Shown: positions 19,209 through 28,975 of the stretch, one piece after another
Numbering within the stretch: the stretch's first letter is position 1
Layout: each line of letters opens with the position of its first letter
NCBI RefSeq assembly: GCF_003583365.1
Contig: NZ_QXED01000001.1
Span: 992,001 to 1,056,000, forward strand
Direction: 5' to 3'
Length of the DNA stretch: 64,000 bases
Origin: Fibrisoma montanum
GTDB lineage: Bacteria > Bacteroidota > Bacteroidia > Cytophagales > Spirosomataceae
Program-made: the position numbers and the translations under genes
Notes under the pieces: generated by a model
The model's database searches: none
What the model saw: the letters and a program-made list of their open reading frames with translations, nothing else
Told to the model about the DNA's origin: nothing

Positions 19209-19403
19209 TTAGGCTTGCCGTGTTTTTACTGTCAACTCGGTTTTCAGACGAGCAATCCGCTTACGGCTCTCGCGAATACGCATAGGATTCTCAATGGGAG
19301 AAACGGCATGCGCAAACTTCAACTTCAACAGCCGGTCCTGTTCAGCAGTAATTTCATTACGCAACTCGTCGGCTGACATGGGCTTAAAATCTTCTTTCTT
19401 CAT
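19209..19403 (-). CDS. rpmC: 50S ribosomal protein L29
   Basis: 64 residues, a helical hairpin (MSADELRNEITAEQDRLLKLKFAHAVSPIENPMRIRESRKRIARLKTEL). In the family the signature KFxxAxxxLxNxxxIRxxRRxIAR is recognisable. It lies at the peptide exit next to L23. Confidence 0.97.
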   Translation of the reverse strand: MKKEDFKPMSADELRNEITAEQDRLLKLKFAHAVSPIENPMRIRESRKRIARLKTELTVKTRQA

Positions 19404-19422
19404 TTGCTTAGTCGCTTATGAA

Positions 19423-19854
19423 TTACGCTTGCTGTCCTTCCTGGTAATCCCGCCGTACAACAAATTTGGTTCGTACCGGCAGTTTCTGAGCGGCCAGCCG
19501 GAGGGCCTCCATGCCTGTTTCAAGGGGAACACCCGTTGCTTCAAACATGATGGTTCCCGGTTTAACAACAGCAACCCAGTATTCAGGAGCACCTTTACCT
19601 TTACCCATCCGCACTTCGGCAGGCTTTTTAGTAATCGGTTTATCTGGAAAAATTCGAATCCAGACCTGCCCTTCACGTTTCATAGCCCGCGTTACAGAAA
19701 TACGAGCTGCTTCAATCTGCCGAGCCGTAATACGACCCGGTTCCAGTGACTTGATCGCAAACGTACCGAAGGCAATCTCATGGCCACGTGAAGCGATGCC
19801 CGGAATCCGACCTTTATGCTGTTTGCGAAATTTGGTTCTTCTTGGCTGTAACAT
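19423..19854 (-). CDS. rplP: 50S ribosomal protein L16
   Basis: 143 residues beginning [16 protein letters not shown], with [47 protein letters not shown]. It helps place the A-site tRNA acceptor arm. Confidence 0.98.
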   Translation of the reverse strand: MLQPRRTKFRKQHKGRIPGIASRGHEIAFGTFAIKSLEPGRITARQIEAARISVTRAMKREGQVWIRIFPDKPITKKPAEVRMGKGKGAPEYWVAVVKPGTIMFEATGVPLETGMEALRLAAQKLPVRTKFVVRRDYQEGQQA

Positions 19855-19866
19855 GACTTAGTAGTA

Positions 19867-19935
19867 GTTAGTCAGTCGGACAGTGGTTGGTTAGTCAGTT
19901 TCTGTCTTCTAACTGGGCCAACCAACTGCTTGACC
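19867..19935 (-). repeat. Intra-operon inverted repeat, rpsC-rplP junction
   Basis: Left arm 19867-19900 consists of GTTAGTC- or GTTGGTT-like units spaced about 7 bases. Right arm 19908-19935, read on the minus strand, is a similar series (CAGTTGG, then TTGGCCC). The word differs from that at the neighbouring junctions. The gap is 83 bases. Confidence 0.6.
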
Positions 19936-19937
19936 AT

Positions 19938-20780
19938 TTATCGTCTGTTTCCACCGCCACGGTTTCCACCGCCACGGTTATTACCACCCCGGCCACCACG
20001 ATCACCACCACCACGCTCGTTCCGGTTGCGACCACCACGATCATTACCATCCCGATCTCCGCGCGGACGACGCTCACCGCGATCACCACCCCGGTCTGCA
20101 TTACGGTCATTGGCCTGGGCCTGGCTCATCATAGCAGCCGGCGACAGATCGCGCTTGCCGTATACTTCGCCTTTGAATACCCAAACTTTGATACCGATCT
20201 TGCCGTAGATGGTCTGTGCCTCTGAAATGGCATAATCAATATCAGCCCGCAGTGTGTGAAGAGGAACCCGGCCCTCTTTGTATTGCTCTGAACGTGCAAT
20301 TTCAGCACCGCCCAGACGACCTGATACCTTTACCTTAATTCCCTGAGCGCCTACACGCATAGCAGAACTGATTGCCTGCTTCATCGCGCGCCGGAACGAG
20401 ATACGTGCCTGAAGCTGCTGGGCGATTGCTTCACCGATCAGTTTCGCATCTATTTCAGGTCGTTTGATTTCAAAGATGTTGATCTGAACGTCCTTACCGG
20501 TGATCTTCTTCAACTCTTCCTTAATCTTATCAACTTCTCCACCGCCTTTACCGATAACGATACCCGGACGGGCCGTGTGGATTGTCAGCGTAATGCGTTT
20601 GAGGGTACGCTCAATCACAACCCGCGCAATTGCCCCTTTCGGGATACGGGCTGCGATGTATTTTCTGATTTTTTCGTCTTCAACGAGCTTATCAGAAAAC
20701 TCTTTACCGCCGTACCAGCTTGATTCCCAGCCGCGGACAATACCAAGCCGCAAGCTAACCGGATTTATTTTCTGTCCCAT
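19938..20780 (-). CDS. rpsC: 30S ribosomal protein S3 with Arg/Gly/Asp-rich tail
   Basis: Residues 1-220 are a standard S3: start [14 protein letters not shown], the KH domain with [12 protein letters not shown] near 75-86, and the C-terminal domain with [13 protein letters not shown]. Residues 221-280 form an extra tail rich in Arg, Gly, Asp and Asn with RGG-like runs and near-repeats, making the protein 280 residues instead of the usual 210-240. Such tails are disordered and bind RNA in other proteins; its function here is unknown. Confidence 0.97.
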   Translation of the reverse strand: MGQKINPVSLRLGIVRGWESSWYGGKEFSDKLVEDEKIRKYIAARIPKGAIARVVIERTLKRITLTIHTARPGIVIGKGGGEVDKIKEELKKITGKDVQINIFEIKRPEIDAKLIGEAIAQQLQARISFRRAMKQAISSAMRVGAQGIKVKVSGRLGGAEIARSEQYKEGRVPLHTLRADIDYAISEAQTIYGKIGIKVWVFKGEVYGKRDLSPAAMMSQAQANDRNADRGGDRGERRPRGDRDGNDRGGRNRNERGGGDRGGRGGNNRGGGNRGGGNRR

Positions 20781-20786
20781 TCGGTG

Positions 20787-21182
20787 TTACTCGTTTTCGG
20801 ATGTTTGCGTGGTTGCTTCACTGTCTGACAATACCGGGGCTGCAGCGCTGTCGATCACAATTGTGATATGATTAGAACGCTTGCGGATCCGGTGTCCACG
20901 GCCCTGTGGTGCAGGACGCAGACGCTTCAGCATTGGCCCTCCATCAACAAAGATCGTTTTTACGTAGAGGTCGGCGTCTTCAATACGTTCGTCCTCGTTC
21001 TTTTGCTGCCAGTTAGCAACGGCCGACAAAAGCACTTTTTGCAATATGGCGGCACCTGCCTGCGGCTGATATTTCAGGAGACCCAACGCCCGGCTAACGC
21101 GCTGCCCACGAATCAGGTCAGCGATCAACCGCATTTTACGGGGCGAAGTGGGCACATTTTTAAGCTTTGCTACTGCTTCCAT
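20787..21182 (-). CDS. rplV: 50S ribosomal protein L22
   Basis: 131 residues. [27 protein letters not shown] is at the start, and the hairpin region with [31 protein letters not shown] lines the exit tunnel. A short acidic, Ser/Thr-rich tail follows (from about 117). It ends 6 bases before rpsC. Confidence 0.98.
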   Translation of the reverse strand: MEAVAKLKNVPTSPRKMRLIADLIRGQRVSRALGLLKYQPQAGAAILQKVLLSAVANWQQKNEDERIEDADLYVKTIFVDGGPMLKRLRPAPQGRGHRIRKRSNHITIVIDSAAAPVLSDSEATTQTSENE

Positions 21183-21189
21183 TTTTTTG

Positions 21190-21264
21190 AAGTTTTCCGT
21201 TTTCAGTTACCGGTCTTCAGTTTGAATCAACTAGGGAAACTGAATCCGTAAACCGTAAACTTGC
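21190..21264 (-). repeat. Intra-operon heptad hairpin, rpsS-rplV junction
   Basis: The clearest example. Left arm 21191-21224 is five consecutive 7-base units of an NGTTTTC type (first two AGTTTTC and CGTTTTC). Right arm 21235-21264, on the minus strand, repeats the pattern (AGTTTAC, GGTTTAC, then more). The arms pair imperfectly around an AT-rich loop. The gap is 82 bases. Confidence 0.7.
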
Positions 21265-21543
21265 TTATCGCTTGCCCTTATCCTTTTTAGCGGTATGTCC
21301 CCGGAAGTTACGGGTCGGTGCAAACTCACCCAACTTGTGACCTACCATGTTTTCAGTGACGTAGACCGGAATAAACTTGTTGCCGTTATGCACAGCGAAC
21401 GTATGACCGACGAAATCAGGAGAAATCATGGAACGGCGCGACCAGGTTTTGATAACCGACTTCTTGCCCGAGTCGTTCATCGTCTGTACTTTGTTGTCCA
21501 GACGAAAATCTATATAGGGGCCTTTCTTAAGTGAACGTGCCAT
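21265..21543 (-). CDS. rpsS: 30S ribosomal protein S19
   Basis: 92 residues, starting [15 protein letters not shown], with the [50 protein letters not shown] region typical of S19. It lies in the head of the 30S subunit. Confidence 0.98.
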   Translation of the reverse strand: MARSLKKGPYIDFRLDNKVQTMNDSGKKSVIKTWSRRSMISPDFVGHTFAVHNGNKFIPVYVTENMVGHKLGEFAPTRNFRGHTAKKDKGKR

Positions 21544-21550
21544 TTATCTA

Positions 21551-22375
21551 TTATTTTTTGCGTCGGCTAATGATTAAGTTATCAGATGCCTTGTTTGGCT
21601 TACGAGTTTTCAAACCTTTGGCAATCTGACCATTCCGTGAACGCGGGTGACCACCAGATGCCCGGCCTTCACCACCACCCATGGGGTGATCGATCGGGTT
21701 CATCGCAACACCACGTACACGCGGACGGCGACCTAACCAGCGGTTACGACCAGCCTTACCGAGCACAACGTTCATGTGATCAGGGTTAGATACAGATCCA
21801 ACCGTAGCCATGCAAACACCTAGTACCCGACGGGTTTCGCCAGACGGCATCCGCAGAATAGCGTACTTATCTTCGCGACCTACCAACTGAGCATACGTGC
21901 CGGCTGAACGGGCCATAGCCCCCCCTTTTCCAGGATGTAACTCGATGTTGTGGACGATAGTACCAATTGGCATTATGTTTAGCGGGAGCGCATTACCCAC
22001 ATCCGGGGTTGCACCTTCGCCCGACTGAACTTTCTGGCCAACCGCGATACCCTGTGGCGCAATGATGTAGCGCTTTTCGCCATCAGCATACTGTACTAAA
22101 GAAATCCGAGCTGAACGGTTCGGATCGTATTCGACAGTCAGGACTTCGGCAGGAACGCCGACTTTATCGCGCTTAAAGTCAATGATGCGGTAATGCCGCT
22201 TATGACCACCACCGATGTAGCGCATAGTGCGACGGCCCTGGTTATTACGGCCGCCGGTCTTCTTCAGGGGCTCCAGCAGACTCTTCTCTGGTCTGGAGGC
22301 TGTCAGTTCCGCAAAATCAGGAGCCACGCGCTGACGGGTTCCTGGCGTTACTGGTCTTAGTTTCTTAACTCCCAT
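21551..22375 (-). CDS. rplB: 50S ribosomal protein L2
   Basis: 274 residues. It has the [21 protein letters not shown]-terminal part, the SH3-like domain, and the [15 protein letters not shown] segment that contains the conserved His near the peptidyl transferase centre. Seven bases separate it from rpsS. Confidence 0.98.
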   Translation of the reverse strand: MGVKKLRPVTPGTRQRVAPDFAELTASRPEKSLLEPLKKTGGRNNQGRRTMRYIGGGHKRHYRIIDFKRDKVGVPAEVLTVEYDPNRSARISLVQYADGEKRYIIAPQGIAVGQKVQSGEGATPDVGNALPLNIMPIGTIVHNIELHPGKGGAMARSAGTYAQLVGREDKYAILRMPSGETRRVLGVCMATVGSVSNPDHMNVVLGKAGRNRWLGRRPRVRGVAMNPIDHPMGGGEGRASGGHPRSRNGQIAKGLKTRKPNKASDNLIISRRKK

Positions 22376-22404
22376 GACTGATAATTACGTGTGGTAACAG
22401 GTGT

Positions 22405-22692
22405 TTACAGATCTGCGTAGATGTCAATGACTTCACCCTCTGCTACCGTCACAATTGCTTTCTTGGTGGTTGAGGTTCTTCCCGTTACAATGCGGCCATT
22501 GATGTTTTTGCTTCGCTTTTTGCCCAGCGTCCGCATCGTATGAACCGTTTCAACGTTGACCCCATACATTTTCTCGACGGCCTTCCGAATCTCAAGCTTA
22601 TTGGCTTTCAATTCGACTTCAAAAGCATATTTACCCTGCTTATTCAGGTCCGTCATCTTTTCCGTGATAATCGGTCTCTTCAGAACGTTCAT
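22405..22692 (-). CDS. rplW: 50S ribosomal protein L23
   Basis: 95 residues with LKRPIITEKM at the start and FEVELKANKLEIRKAVEKMYGVNVETVHT. It forms the docking site for signal recognition particle and trigger factor at the exit tunnel. Two bases separate it from rplD. Confidence 0.98.
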   Translation of the reverse strand: MNVLKRPIITEKMTDLNKQGKYAFEVELKANKLEIRKAVEKMYGVNVETVHTMRTLGKKRSKNINGRIVTGRTSTTKKAIVTVAEGEVIDIYADL

Positions 22693-22694
22693 GA

Positions 22695-23324
22695 TTACTT
22701 GTCAAAAAGAGTTTGAAGGGTCGACAGGGCTTCTTCGCTAATAAGCAGTTGATCAGCGTTCATCAGATCATACGTGTTGACCTGCGCTGCCGTCATTACT
22801 TTCGTCTTCTGGATGTTCCGGCTCGAAAGCACTACGTTTGTGTCAACATTCGGCAGAATCAACAGTGTTTTACGACCTGTCAGATTCAAATCGTTCAGAA
22901 ACTGCACGTAATCTTTTGTACGTGGCGCTTCCAGGGTAATGTTATCAATTACCGAAATGTTGTTAGCCTGTGCTTTTACAGCTAAAGCTGACTTGCGGGC
23001 CAATGCTTTAACTTTCTTGTTCAGCTTGAAGCTATAGTCGCGCGGACGGGGACCAAAAATGGTACCACCGCCAACAAACACGGGCGATTTAATGCTACCC
23101 GCCCGAGCGCCACCCGTACCCTTCTGTTTTTTAATTTTCCGGGTTGAGTGAGCATTCTCAGCGCGCTCTTTTGATTTATGCGTGCCTTGGCGTTGATTGG
23201 CCAGGTGCTGTTTCACGTCGAGATAAATCGCGTGCTGGTTAGGCTCAATACCAAAAATCTCTTCTGGCAGCGTAACCTTTTTGCCGGTGTCCTCGCCCTT
23301 ACTGTTATATACGATTACTTCCAT
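22695..23324 (-). CDS. rplD: 50S ribosomal protein L4
   Basis: 209 residues, with the loop that enters the tunnel (HSTRKIKKQKGTGGARAGSIKSPVFVGGG) and a C-terminal Rossmann-like part. In Escherichia coli L4 also represses the S10 operon; whether this holds here, where S10 is separated from rplC by terminators, is unknown. Confidence 0.98.
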   Translation of the reverse strand: MEVIVYNSKGEDTGKKVTLPEEIFGIEPNQHAIYLDVKQHLANQRQGTHKSKERAENAHSTRKIKKQKGTGGARAGSIKSPVFVGGGTIFGPRPRDYSFKLNKKVKALARKSALAVKAQANNISVIDNITLEAPRTKDYVQFLNDLNLTGRKTLLILPNVDTNVVLSSRNIQKTKVMTAAQVNTYDLMNADQLLISEEALSTLQTLFDK

Positions 23325-23327
23325 GGC

Positions 23328-23948
23328 CTACTTCTCAATAATAACGTACGAATTCTTAGCACCCGGAATCGAACCGCTTACTACCAGCAAGTTCTGATCG
23401 GACAACACCCGCAGGACGCGCAGGTTCTGCACCTTTACGCGATTGCCACCCATGCGCCCGGCCATACGAAGGCCTTTAAATACGCGAGAGGGGAATGAAC
23501 ATGCACCAATAGAACCTGGGTGGCGCTGCCGGTTGTGCTGACCGTGCGTCTGACCGCCTACCCCGCCGAAACCATGACGTTTTACTACACCCTGGAAACC
23601 GCGACCTTTTGCAGTGCCTACAACGTCGACGAAATCTCCTTCAACAAAAACGTCAGCGGCTTTCAAGGTTTGTCCAAGGTCTAATCCCTGTTCAAATTCT
23701 TTGAATTCAACCAGCTTCCGCTTTGGTGTAGTGCCCGCCTTTTTGAAATGGCCAAGCTCAGGCTTGTTTGTGTGCTTTTCTTTTTTCTCACCGAAACCCA
23801 GTTGCACGGCTTCGTACCCGTCTTTTTCGACAGTACGAACCTGAGTAACGACACAGGGACCTGTTTCAATCACTGTACATGCCAGAGCCTGCCCGTCCGC
23901 ATTGTACACGCTGGTCATCCCGATTTTCTTGCCAATTAAACCAGACAT
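23328..23948 (-). CDS. rplC: 50S ribosomal protein L3
   Basis: 206 residues, starting [19 protein letters not shown], with the central extension [23 protein letters not shown] that reaches the peptidyl transferase centre. First gene of the long rplC-rplQ run; a phylum-type promoter lies about 60 bases upstream. Confidence 0.98.
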   Translation of the reverse strand: MSGLIGKKIGMTSVYNADGQALACTVIETGPCVVTQVRTVEKDGYEAVQLGFGEKKEKHTNKPELGHFKKAGTTPKRKLVEFKEFEQGLDLGQTLKAADVFVEGDFVDVVGTAKGRGFQGVVKRHGFGGVGGQTHGQHNRQRHPGSIGACSFPSRVFKGLRMAGRMGGNRVKVQNLRVLRVLSDQNLLVVSGSIPGAKNSYVIIEK

Positions 23949-24006
23949 TTGTGTTTGTTTAAAGTAAGCAGGTAAATGAAAAACTACTCCCGTAAAAACG
24001 GAGCCG

Positions 24007-24038
24007 CAAAATTAGGTAAAACAGAAGCGTTTTGCAAC
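24007..24038 (-). promoter_or_regulatory. Bacteroidota-type promoter for rplC
   Basis: On the minus strand GTTG (24035-24038) and TAATTTTG (24007-24014), spaced by 20 bases, match the -33 TTTG and -7 TAnnTTTG elements of this phylum. The predicted start is about 50-55 bases before rplC. Confidence 0.6.
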
Positions 24039-24072
24039 TCTATCTGCTTATTAATCAAGCGTATCATTCAAA

Positions 24073-24104
24073 CAAAAAAGGCCAGGCGTACTACACCTGA
24101 CCTT
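24073..24104 (-). terminator. Terminator or attenuator upstream of rplC
   Basis: On the minus strand a 9-bp stem (AAGGTCAGG with CCTGGCCTT, one G-U pair) is followed at once by a T-run. It lies about 200 bases after rpsJ and just before the rplC promoter. Confidence 0.7.
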
Positions 24105-24244
24105 GAACTGACAGCGTACGTCTGCGCTAAAGCAACCGTGCTTGTCGGAAAGTCAGATGTGGTTTCTGCTAAGTCATAGTGACTAAAACAGACCTTCACC
24201 TTCGTATGTCGTTTGTGCAACTTCCGAGTTTGGGAGTGCAAAAG

Positions 24245-24281
24245 TAAGAAAAGTTTAGGATCATCCCAAACTTTTCTTACA
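24245..24281 (-). terminator. AT-rich 17-bp hairpin directly after rpsJ
   Basis: GTAAGAAAAGTTT and its exact complement, extended to about 17 bp with a G-U pair, begin 23 bases after the rpsJ stop. It is followed by only four T, so it may be a weak terminator or an mRNA 3'-end stabiliser. Confidence 0.6.
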
Positions 24282-24304
24282 ATTTACATCAAACTGTCAA
24301 CCTA

Positions 24305-24610
24305 TTATACTTTGATTTCCACATCTACCCCACTGGGCAGCTCAAGCTTCATCAACGCATCAACAGTTTTTGCACTACTACTGTAGATATCTACCAGACG
24401 CTTATACGTGCAAAGCTGAAATTGCTCCCGAGACTTTTTGTTGACGTGCGGTGAGCGCAGGACCGTATAAATTTCCTTGTCTGTTGGAAGAGGAATGGGA
24501 CCACTTACAATAGCACCCGTTGATTTAACGGCTTTGACAATTTTCTCAGCTGATTTGTCGACCAGCGTATGGTCGAATGACTTCAGCTTAATGCGAATTT
24601 TTTGACTCAT
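24305..24610 (-). CDS. rpsJ: 30S ribosomal protein S10
   Basis: 101 residues beginning [25 protein letters not shown], with the conserved GPIPLPT and [15 protein letters not shown] segments. S10 is a component of the 30S head and a NusB partner in antitermination. Unusually for a ribosomal cluster, it is bordered by terminator-like hairpins on both sides. Confidence 0.98.
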   Translation of the reverse strand: MSQKIRIKLKSFDHTLVDKSAEKIVKAVKSTGAIVSGPIPLPTDKEIYTVLRSPHVNKKSREQFQLCTYKRLVDIYSSSAKTVDALMKLELPSGVDVEIKV

Positions 24611-24675
24611 GATACTTGGTTCGTTATGTGTTTAAATAAGATACCGCCGAAAGAACCATTTACTCCGAACGGCAC

Positions 24676-24712
24676 AAAAAATGGGCAGCAGTCTATTTCA
24701 ACTTGCTGCCCA
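24676..24712 (-). terminator. Terminator after fusA
   Basis: On the minus strand a 9-bp stem (TGGGCAGCA / TGCTGCCCA) is followed by a run of six T. It lies 12 bases after the fusA stop and about 65 bases before rpsJ, so rpsJ depends on read-through or on a promoter I could not identify in that short stretch. Confidence 0.88.
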
Positions 24713-24723
24713 ATGCTTATAGA

Positions 24724-26844
24724 TTAGGCCTTTCCAGTGCCCTTTTCTTTTGCAATTACGTTGTCAGCGATGTTCTGCGGCACAATCTCGTAATGTGAGA
24801 ACGTCAGGTTGGCTGTTGCACGGCCAGATGACATTGTGCGCAAGTCGGTTACGTAACCAAACAGTTCCGACAGAGGAACGTCTGCTTTGATAACCTGCGA
24901 ACCAGCTTTCGTATCCATACCTTTCATCATACCCCGCCGACGGTTCAGGTCGCCTGTAATCGGACCGGTGTATTCTTCCGGCGTGATTACTTCAACAGCC
25001 ATGATCGGTTCGAGTAATTTCGGACCAGCCTGACGGGCGGCTTCTTTGAAGCCAATCCGGGCAGCGAGTTCGAACGACAGCGAATCGGAGTCAACATCAT
25101 GGTATGAACCATGGAACAACCGCACCTTCATGCTTTCGAGCGGGAAGCCCGCCAGCGGTCCGTTCTTGAGCGACTCTTCAAAGCCTTTCTGAACAGGTTG
25201 GATGAATTCTTTTGGAATCACACCACCGACGATAGCATTCTCAAATTGCAAGCCCGGCTTAACCGTTCCATCTTCTTCCGGATCGCGGGGACCAAGGTCA
25301 AACACAATGTCGGCAAACTTACCCCGACCACCGGTTTGTTTCTTATACACCTCGCGGTGACCTTCTACTTTCTTGGTCAGAACTTCTTTATAAGCTACCT
25401 GTGGTGCACCCTGGTTTACTTCTACCTTGAATTCACGACGCATACGGTCAATGATAATCTCAAGGTGAAGCTCACCCATACCACGGATAATTGTCTGGCC
25501 AGTCTCTTCGTTCGATTCGACCTGGAGCGTTGGGTCTTCTTCAATCAGTTTGGTAATAGCCTTACTGAAGTTATCCTGATCAGCCGTTTTCTTCGGTTCG
25601 ATCGCATAACCAATAACCGGATCGGGGAATACCATTGACTCAAGTTCAATAGGATGCTTCTCGTCCGACAGGGTATCACCAGTTTTGATATCTTTAAAGC
25701 CCACTACAGCACCGATGTCACCTGCCTCCAGGCGCTCGATCTGGTTCTGCTTGTTGGCGTGCATCTGGAAGATACGCGAGATACGTTCTTTGTTGCCCGA
25801 ACGGTTGTTCAGAACATAAGAACCTGACTCCAGTGTACCTGAGTACGAACGCACAAAGCACAGACGACCTACGTAGGGGTCGGTAGCGATCTTGAACGCC
25901 AAAGCGGCAAACGGCTCTTCAGAACTCGGGCGACGAGATATTTCTTCGCCCGTATTAGGATTGGTACCTTTGATGCTCTCCTTGTCGAGCGGTGACGGCA
26001 ACAGAGCCATCACATAGTCGAGCATGGTTTGAACACCCTTGTTCTTGAATGAAGAACCGCAAAGCATCGGAACGATCTTCATACTGATCGTAGCCTGACG
26101 CAAAGCTGCCAGAATTTCATCTTCGGAGATCGAGTCAGGATCTTCAAAGTATTTTTCCATCAGCGTTTCGTCGAACTCAGCTACGGCTTCGAGCAGTTTT
26201 TCACGCCACTCGGTCGCTTCTTCCAGCATATCGTCCGGGATAGGCACCTCAACAAAGGTCATACCTTTGTCGTGTTCGTTCCACTGGATACCCCGGAAGT
26301 TGACGAGGTCAACGACGCCTTTGAAGTTATCTTCGGCACCAATCGGCAGCTGCAGAGGTACTGCGTAGCTACCGAGCATTTCTTTCACCTGACGGCAAAC
26401 GTTCAGGAAGTCGGCGCCCGCGCGGTCCATCTTGTTGACGAAACCGATACGTGCGACGTTGTAGTTGTTAGCCAGACGCCAGTTGGTTTCTGACTGAGGT
26501 TCTACGCCATCAACGGCGCTGAACAGGAACACCAGACCGTCGAGAACGCGGAGTGAGCGGTTTACCTCTACGGTAAAGTCAACGTGACCCGGTGTGTCAA
26601 TGATGTTGATGTGATACTTCTGCTCCCGGTAGTTCCAGTTAACAGTCGTGGCGGCAGAGGTGATGGTGATACCCCGCTCCTGCTCCTGCTCCATCCAGTC
26701 CATCGTAGCGGCACCTTCGTGTACCTCACCGATCTTGTGGCTTACACCCGAGTAATAGAGAATACGCTCGGTAGTAGTCGTCTTGCCCGCATCAATGTGG
26801 GCAGCAATACCGATGTTCCTCGTAAATCTTAAATCGCGAGCCAT
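24724..26844 (-). CDS. fusA: Translation elongation factor G
   Basis: 706 residues; GTPase that drives translocation and ribosome recycling. G motifs are visible: G1 [13 protein letters not shown]3 DTPGHVDF and G4 NKMDRAG. Domain IV contains the [17 protein letters not shown] region, and domain V ends the protein. It is the first gene of the minus-strand cluster and has a well-matched promoter. The usual upstream partners rpsL and rpsG are absent; a divergent ABC transporter lies there instead. Confidence 0.98.
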   Translation of the reverse strand: MARDLRFTRNIGIAAHIDAGKTTTTERILYYSGVSHKIGEVHEGAATMDWMEQEQERGITITSAATTVNWNYREQKYHINIIDTPGHVDFTVEVNRSLRVLDGLVFLFSAVDGVEPQSETNWRLANNYNVARIGFVNKMDRAGADFLNVCRQVKEMLGSYAVPLQLPIGAEDNFKGVVDLVNFRGIQWNEHDKGMTFVEVPIPDDMLEEATEWREKLLEAVAEFDETLMEKYFEDPDSISEDEILAALRQATISMKIVPMLCGSSFKNKGVQTMLDYVMALLPSPLDKESIKGTNPNTGEEISRRPSSEEPFAALAFKIATDPYVGRLCFVRSYSGTLESGSYVLNNRSGNKERISRIFQMHANKQNQIERLEAGDIGAVVGFKDIKTGDTLSDEKHPIELESMVFPDPVIGYAIEPKKTADQDNFSKAITKLIEEDPTLQVESNEETGQTIIRGMGELHLEIIIDRMRREFKVEVNQGAPQVAYKEVLTKKVEGHREVYKKQTGGRGKFADIVFDLGPRDPEEDGTVKPGLQFENAIVGGVIPKEFIQPVQKGFEESLKNGPLAGFPLESMKVRLFHGSYHDVDSDSLSFELAARIGFKEAARQAGPKLLEPIMAVEVITPEEYTGPITGDLNRRRGMMKGMDTKAGSQVIKADVPLSELFGYVTDLRTMSSGRATANLTFSHYEIVPQNIADNVIAKEKGTGKA

Positions 26845-27160
26845 TATGTTGTTGATACTAAGTTTCTACTAATTCTAAAACGGGAAGTACAGAGTGGTAG
26901 TTCGCTTTCCGGCGCTTTTTACGAATCAGGTCGCAAAATTACTGAAAGCCAATCGAAAAACAAAAGAAGCACTCTTAAATAAAGATTACCAATCAAGCAA
27001 ATGAGCGTCGCTGAAAGCCTTCCATCGGCTTACTATGAAAAATATATTAAATCTATGCTCACAGTCGACATATGAAAAGAAAGCATGAATGTAAAATTCT
27101 TTTTTTCTGTCAATTTTGTAAGCAGGTTTCGCGTTGAAACCTAAACCGTAACTTAAAAAC
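26845..27160. other. 316-base divergent intergenic region, fusA / ABC transporter
   Basis: No gene is visible. It contains the fusA promoter at 26934-26964. For the plus-strand transporter there is only a loose -7 match (CAATTTTG near 27113) without a TTTG at the usual distance. Confidence 0.6.
26934..26964 (-). promoter_or_regulatory. Bacteroidota-type promoter for fusA
   Basis: On the minus strand TTTG (26961-26964), a 19-base spacer and TAATTTTG (26934-26941) match the housekeeping consensus exactly. It gives a leader of about 80 bases. Confidence 0.8.
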
Positions 27161-28966
27161 ATGCAAAATCCGTATCTATCCTTACTCCGTACGGCCTGGC
27201 ACTATGCAAGGCAAGAAAAACGGCAGTATGTGTTGATATATGTACTGTTCATCTTAGCGAACATTGTCGTTGCGCTGCACCCCATTCTGTTTGGCTGGTT
27301 TATCGATTCTATTCAGCGGAAAGACACAGCCGTTCTGGATGTTGTCTGGATGTATGCCGGAGGGTTCATGGGCCTAAAAGTACTCGAATGGGCTTTTCAC
27401 GGTCCGGCTCGTGTACTGGAACGGCGGCTGGCTTTTAATCTTAGCCGTAACTTCCTCGATGAGTTATATCATCAGACGTTGCATCTGCCGGTACGATGGC
27501 ACAAAGACCATCACAGTGGCGCGACTATTAACCGTATCCGTAAGGCGTATGATGCATTGAAGTCATTTTTCCAGAATGGTTTCATGTACCTGCATGCCAT
27601 GTCGAAGTTTGTATTCTCGTTCGGGGCAATGCTTTATTTCTCGCCGATCTTTGGTCTTATTGGTGTGGCCCTGGGCGTTTTGACAGTGTGGATTATTCTT
27701 CGGTTTGACCGGCCGTTTATTAAGGCGCTTGACGAAACCAACGAACGCGAGCACGTAGCGTCTTCAACGCTGTTCGATAGTCTGTCCAATATTAGTACTG
27801 TCATTACGTTGCGGCTCGAAAAACGCATTGAAGAAGGTTTCGGCAGCCGGATCGCTGATATATTCCCGCCTTTTATGCGGCAGGTACGTATTAATGAATG
27901 GAAATGGTTTGTGGCCAGTATGCTGATTGGTCTGATCTATGCCGTCGTAGCCACCGGGTACGTTTACCAAAACTGGACACCGGGTACAGTATTTTACGTA
28001 GGGGGTCTCGTGACATTACTGGGCTACGTAAACCAGTTCACAAGCGTTTTCAACGACGTAGCGTATCAGTATACTCAGATTGTCCAGTTTAATACGGACG
28101 TTCAGACGGCCCGCAGTATTGGCGAGGCCTTTTCAGCGCATAAGCAACAGAAACCAGACATTGGACTGCCCGACGCATGGCAGAAGATTCAACTCACCGG
28201 CTTAAACTTCTCGCATACGGTCAACGCTCCGTTGGTTGATGAGGCTTTGCCTACCGCTAAAGCCGCTAGTCTGAGTAACGTTCATCTGAGTCTGGAGCGT
28301 GGCAAACGAATCGCGCTGATTGGCGAGAGCGGTTCCGGTAAAAGCACATTGCTGACGCTGCTTCGCGGCCTTTACCCTGCTGAAGCCGGGCTTCGAATTG
28401 ACGTTGACGGTGTTGCGTACCCGGATCTAAGTGTGATTTCAGATACGGTAACGCTGCTGCCGCAGGAGCCGGAAATTTTTGAGAATACAATTGGCTACAA
28501 CATTACACTCGGCCTGCCTTTTGATGACAACGACGTTATGCACGTGTGCCATACGGCCCATTTTGCTGACATCGTTCGGCATCTGCCCGAGGGATTGGAA
28601 ACCAGCATTCAGGAGAAAGGGCTTAATTTGTCGGGCGGCCAACGGCAACGACTTGCCCTGGCGCGGGGTGTGTTAGCCGCCCGGACGAGCGACATTGTCC
28701 TGATGGATGAACCTACGAGCAGCGTCGACCCTAAAACAGAGTTTGAGATCTATCACAAGATGCTCAAGGAGTTTTCGGATAAAGCAGTGGTATCAACGCT
28801 GCACCGGTTGCACTTGCTGCCGATGTTCGATTACATCTATATTCTACGTAGCGGACAGGTTGTTGCTGAGGGAACGTTCGTCGAACTTCGCCGTGACAAC
28901 GCGATTTTTCAGGAGATGTGGAACCATCAGAAGGCCGCTCTGCATCAGGAAGAGGTTACCATTTAG
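27161..28966 (+). CDS. ABC exporter, fused permease and ATPase
   Basis: 601 residues. An N-terminal permease domain with about six membrane segments (residues 20-310) is followed by a nucleotide-binding domain: Walker A GESGSGKST at 388-396, Q-loop LLPQEPEIF, signature LSGGQRQR from 490, Walker B IVLMDEP with Asp516 and Glu517, and the H-loop STLHR. This is a half-transporter that should act as a homodimer, exporting a lipid, peptide or drug; the substrate cannot be told. A segment of about 25 residues before the nucleotide-binding domain (VNAPLVDEALPTAKAAS) looks like an unusual insertion in the first strand region. It stands alone, with a very strong hairpin behind it. Confidence 0.95.
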   Translation: MQNPYLSLLRTAWHYARQEKRQYVLIYVLFILANIVVALHPILFGWFIDSIQRKDTAVLDVVWMYAGGFMGLKVLEWAFHGPARVLERRLAFNLSRNFLDELYHQTLHLPVRWHKDHHSGATINRIRKAYDALKSFFQNGFMYLHAMSKFVFSFGAMLYFSPIFGLIGVALGVLTVWIILRFDRPFIKALDETNEREHVASSTLFDSLSNISTVITLRLEKRIEEGFGSRIADIFPPFMRQVRINEWKWFVASMLIGLIYAVVATGYVYQNWTPGTVFYVGGLVTLLGYVNQFTSVFNDVAYQYTQIVQFNTDVQTARSIGEAFSAHKQQKPDIGLPDAWQKIQLTGLNFSHTVNAPLVDEALPTAKAASLSNVHLSLERGKRIALIGESGSGKSTLLTLLRGLYPAEAGLRIDVDGVAYPDLSVISDTVTLLPQEPEIFENTIGYNITLGLPFDDNDVMHVCHTAHFADIVRHLPEGLETSIQEKGLNLSGGQRQRLALARGVLAARTSDIVLMDEPTSSVDPKTEFEIYHKMLKEFSDKAVVSTLHRLHLLPMFDYIYILRSGQVVAEGTFVELRRDNAIFQEMWNHQKAALHQEEVTI

Positions 28967-28975
28967 ATTACTTCA

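Larger units (their letters stand above)
23949..24304 (-). other. 356-base gap between rpsJ and rplC
   Basis: No gene is visible. In the direction of transcription it holds a hairpin just after rpsJ (24245-24281), a terminator-like hairpin with T-run (24073-24104) and a promoter match (24007-24038). The layout suggests that rpsJ transcripts end or are attenuated here and that the rplC operon is restarted. A ribosomal-protein-binding leader is also possible. Confidence 0.6.

Noticed and set aside
20000-20100. CRISPR-like regular repeats in the S3 tail region
   Set aside because: The repetitive DNA is the coding sequence of the Arg/Gly tail; no spacers or repeat-spacer pattern.
26845-27160. 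Search for tRNA genes or rpsL/rpsG remnants upstream of fusA
   Set aside because: No cloverleaf and no S12 or S7 motif could be found in either strand.
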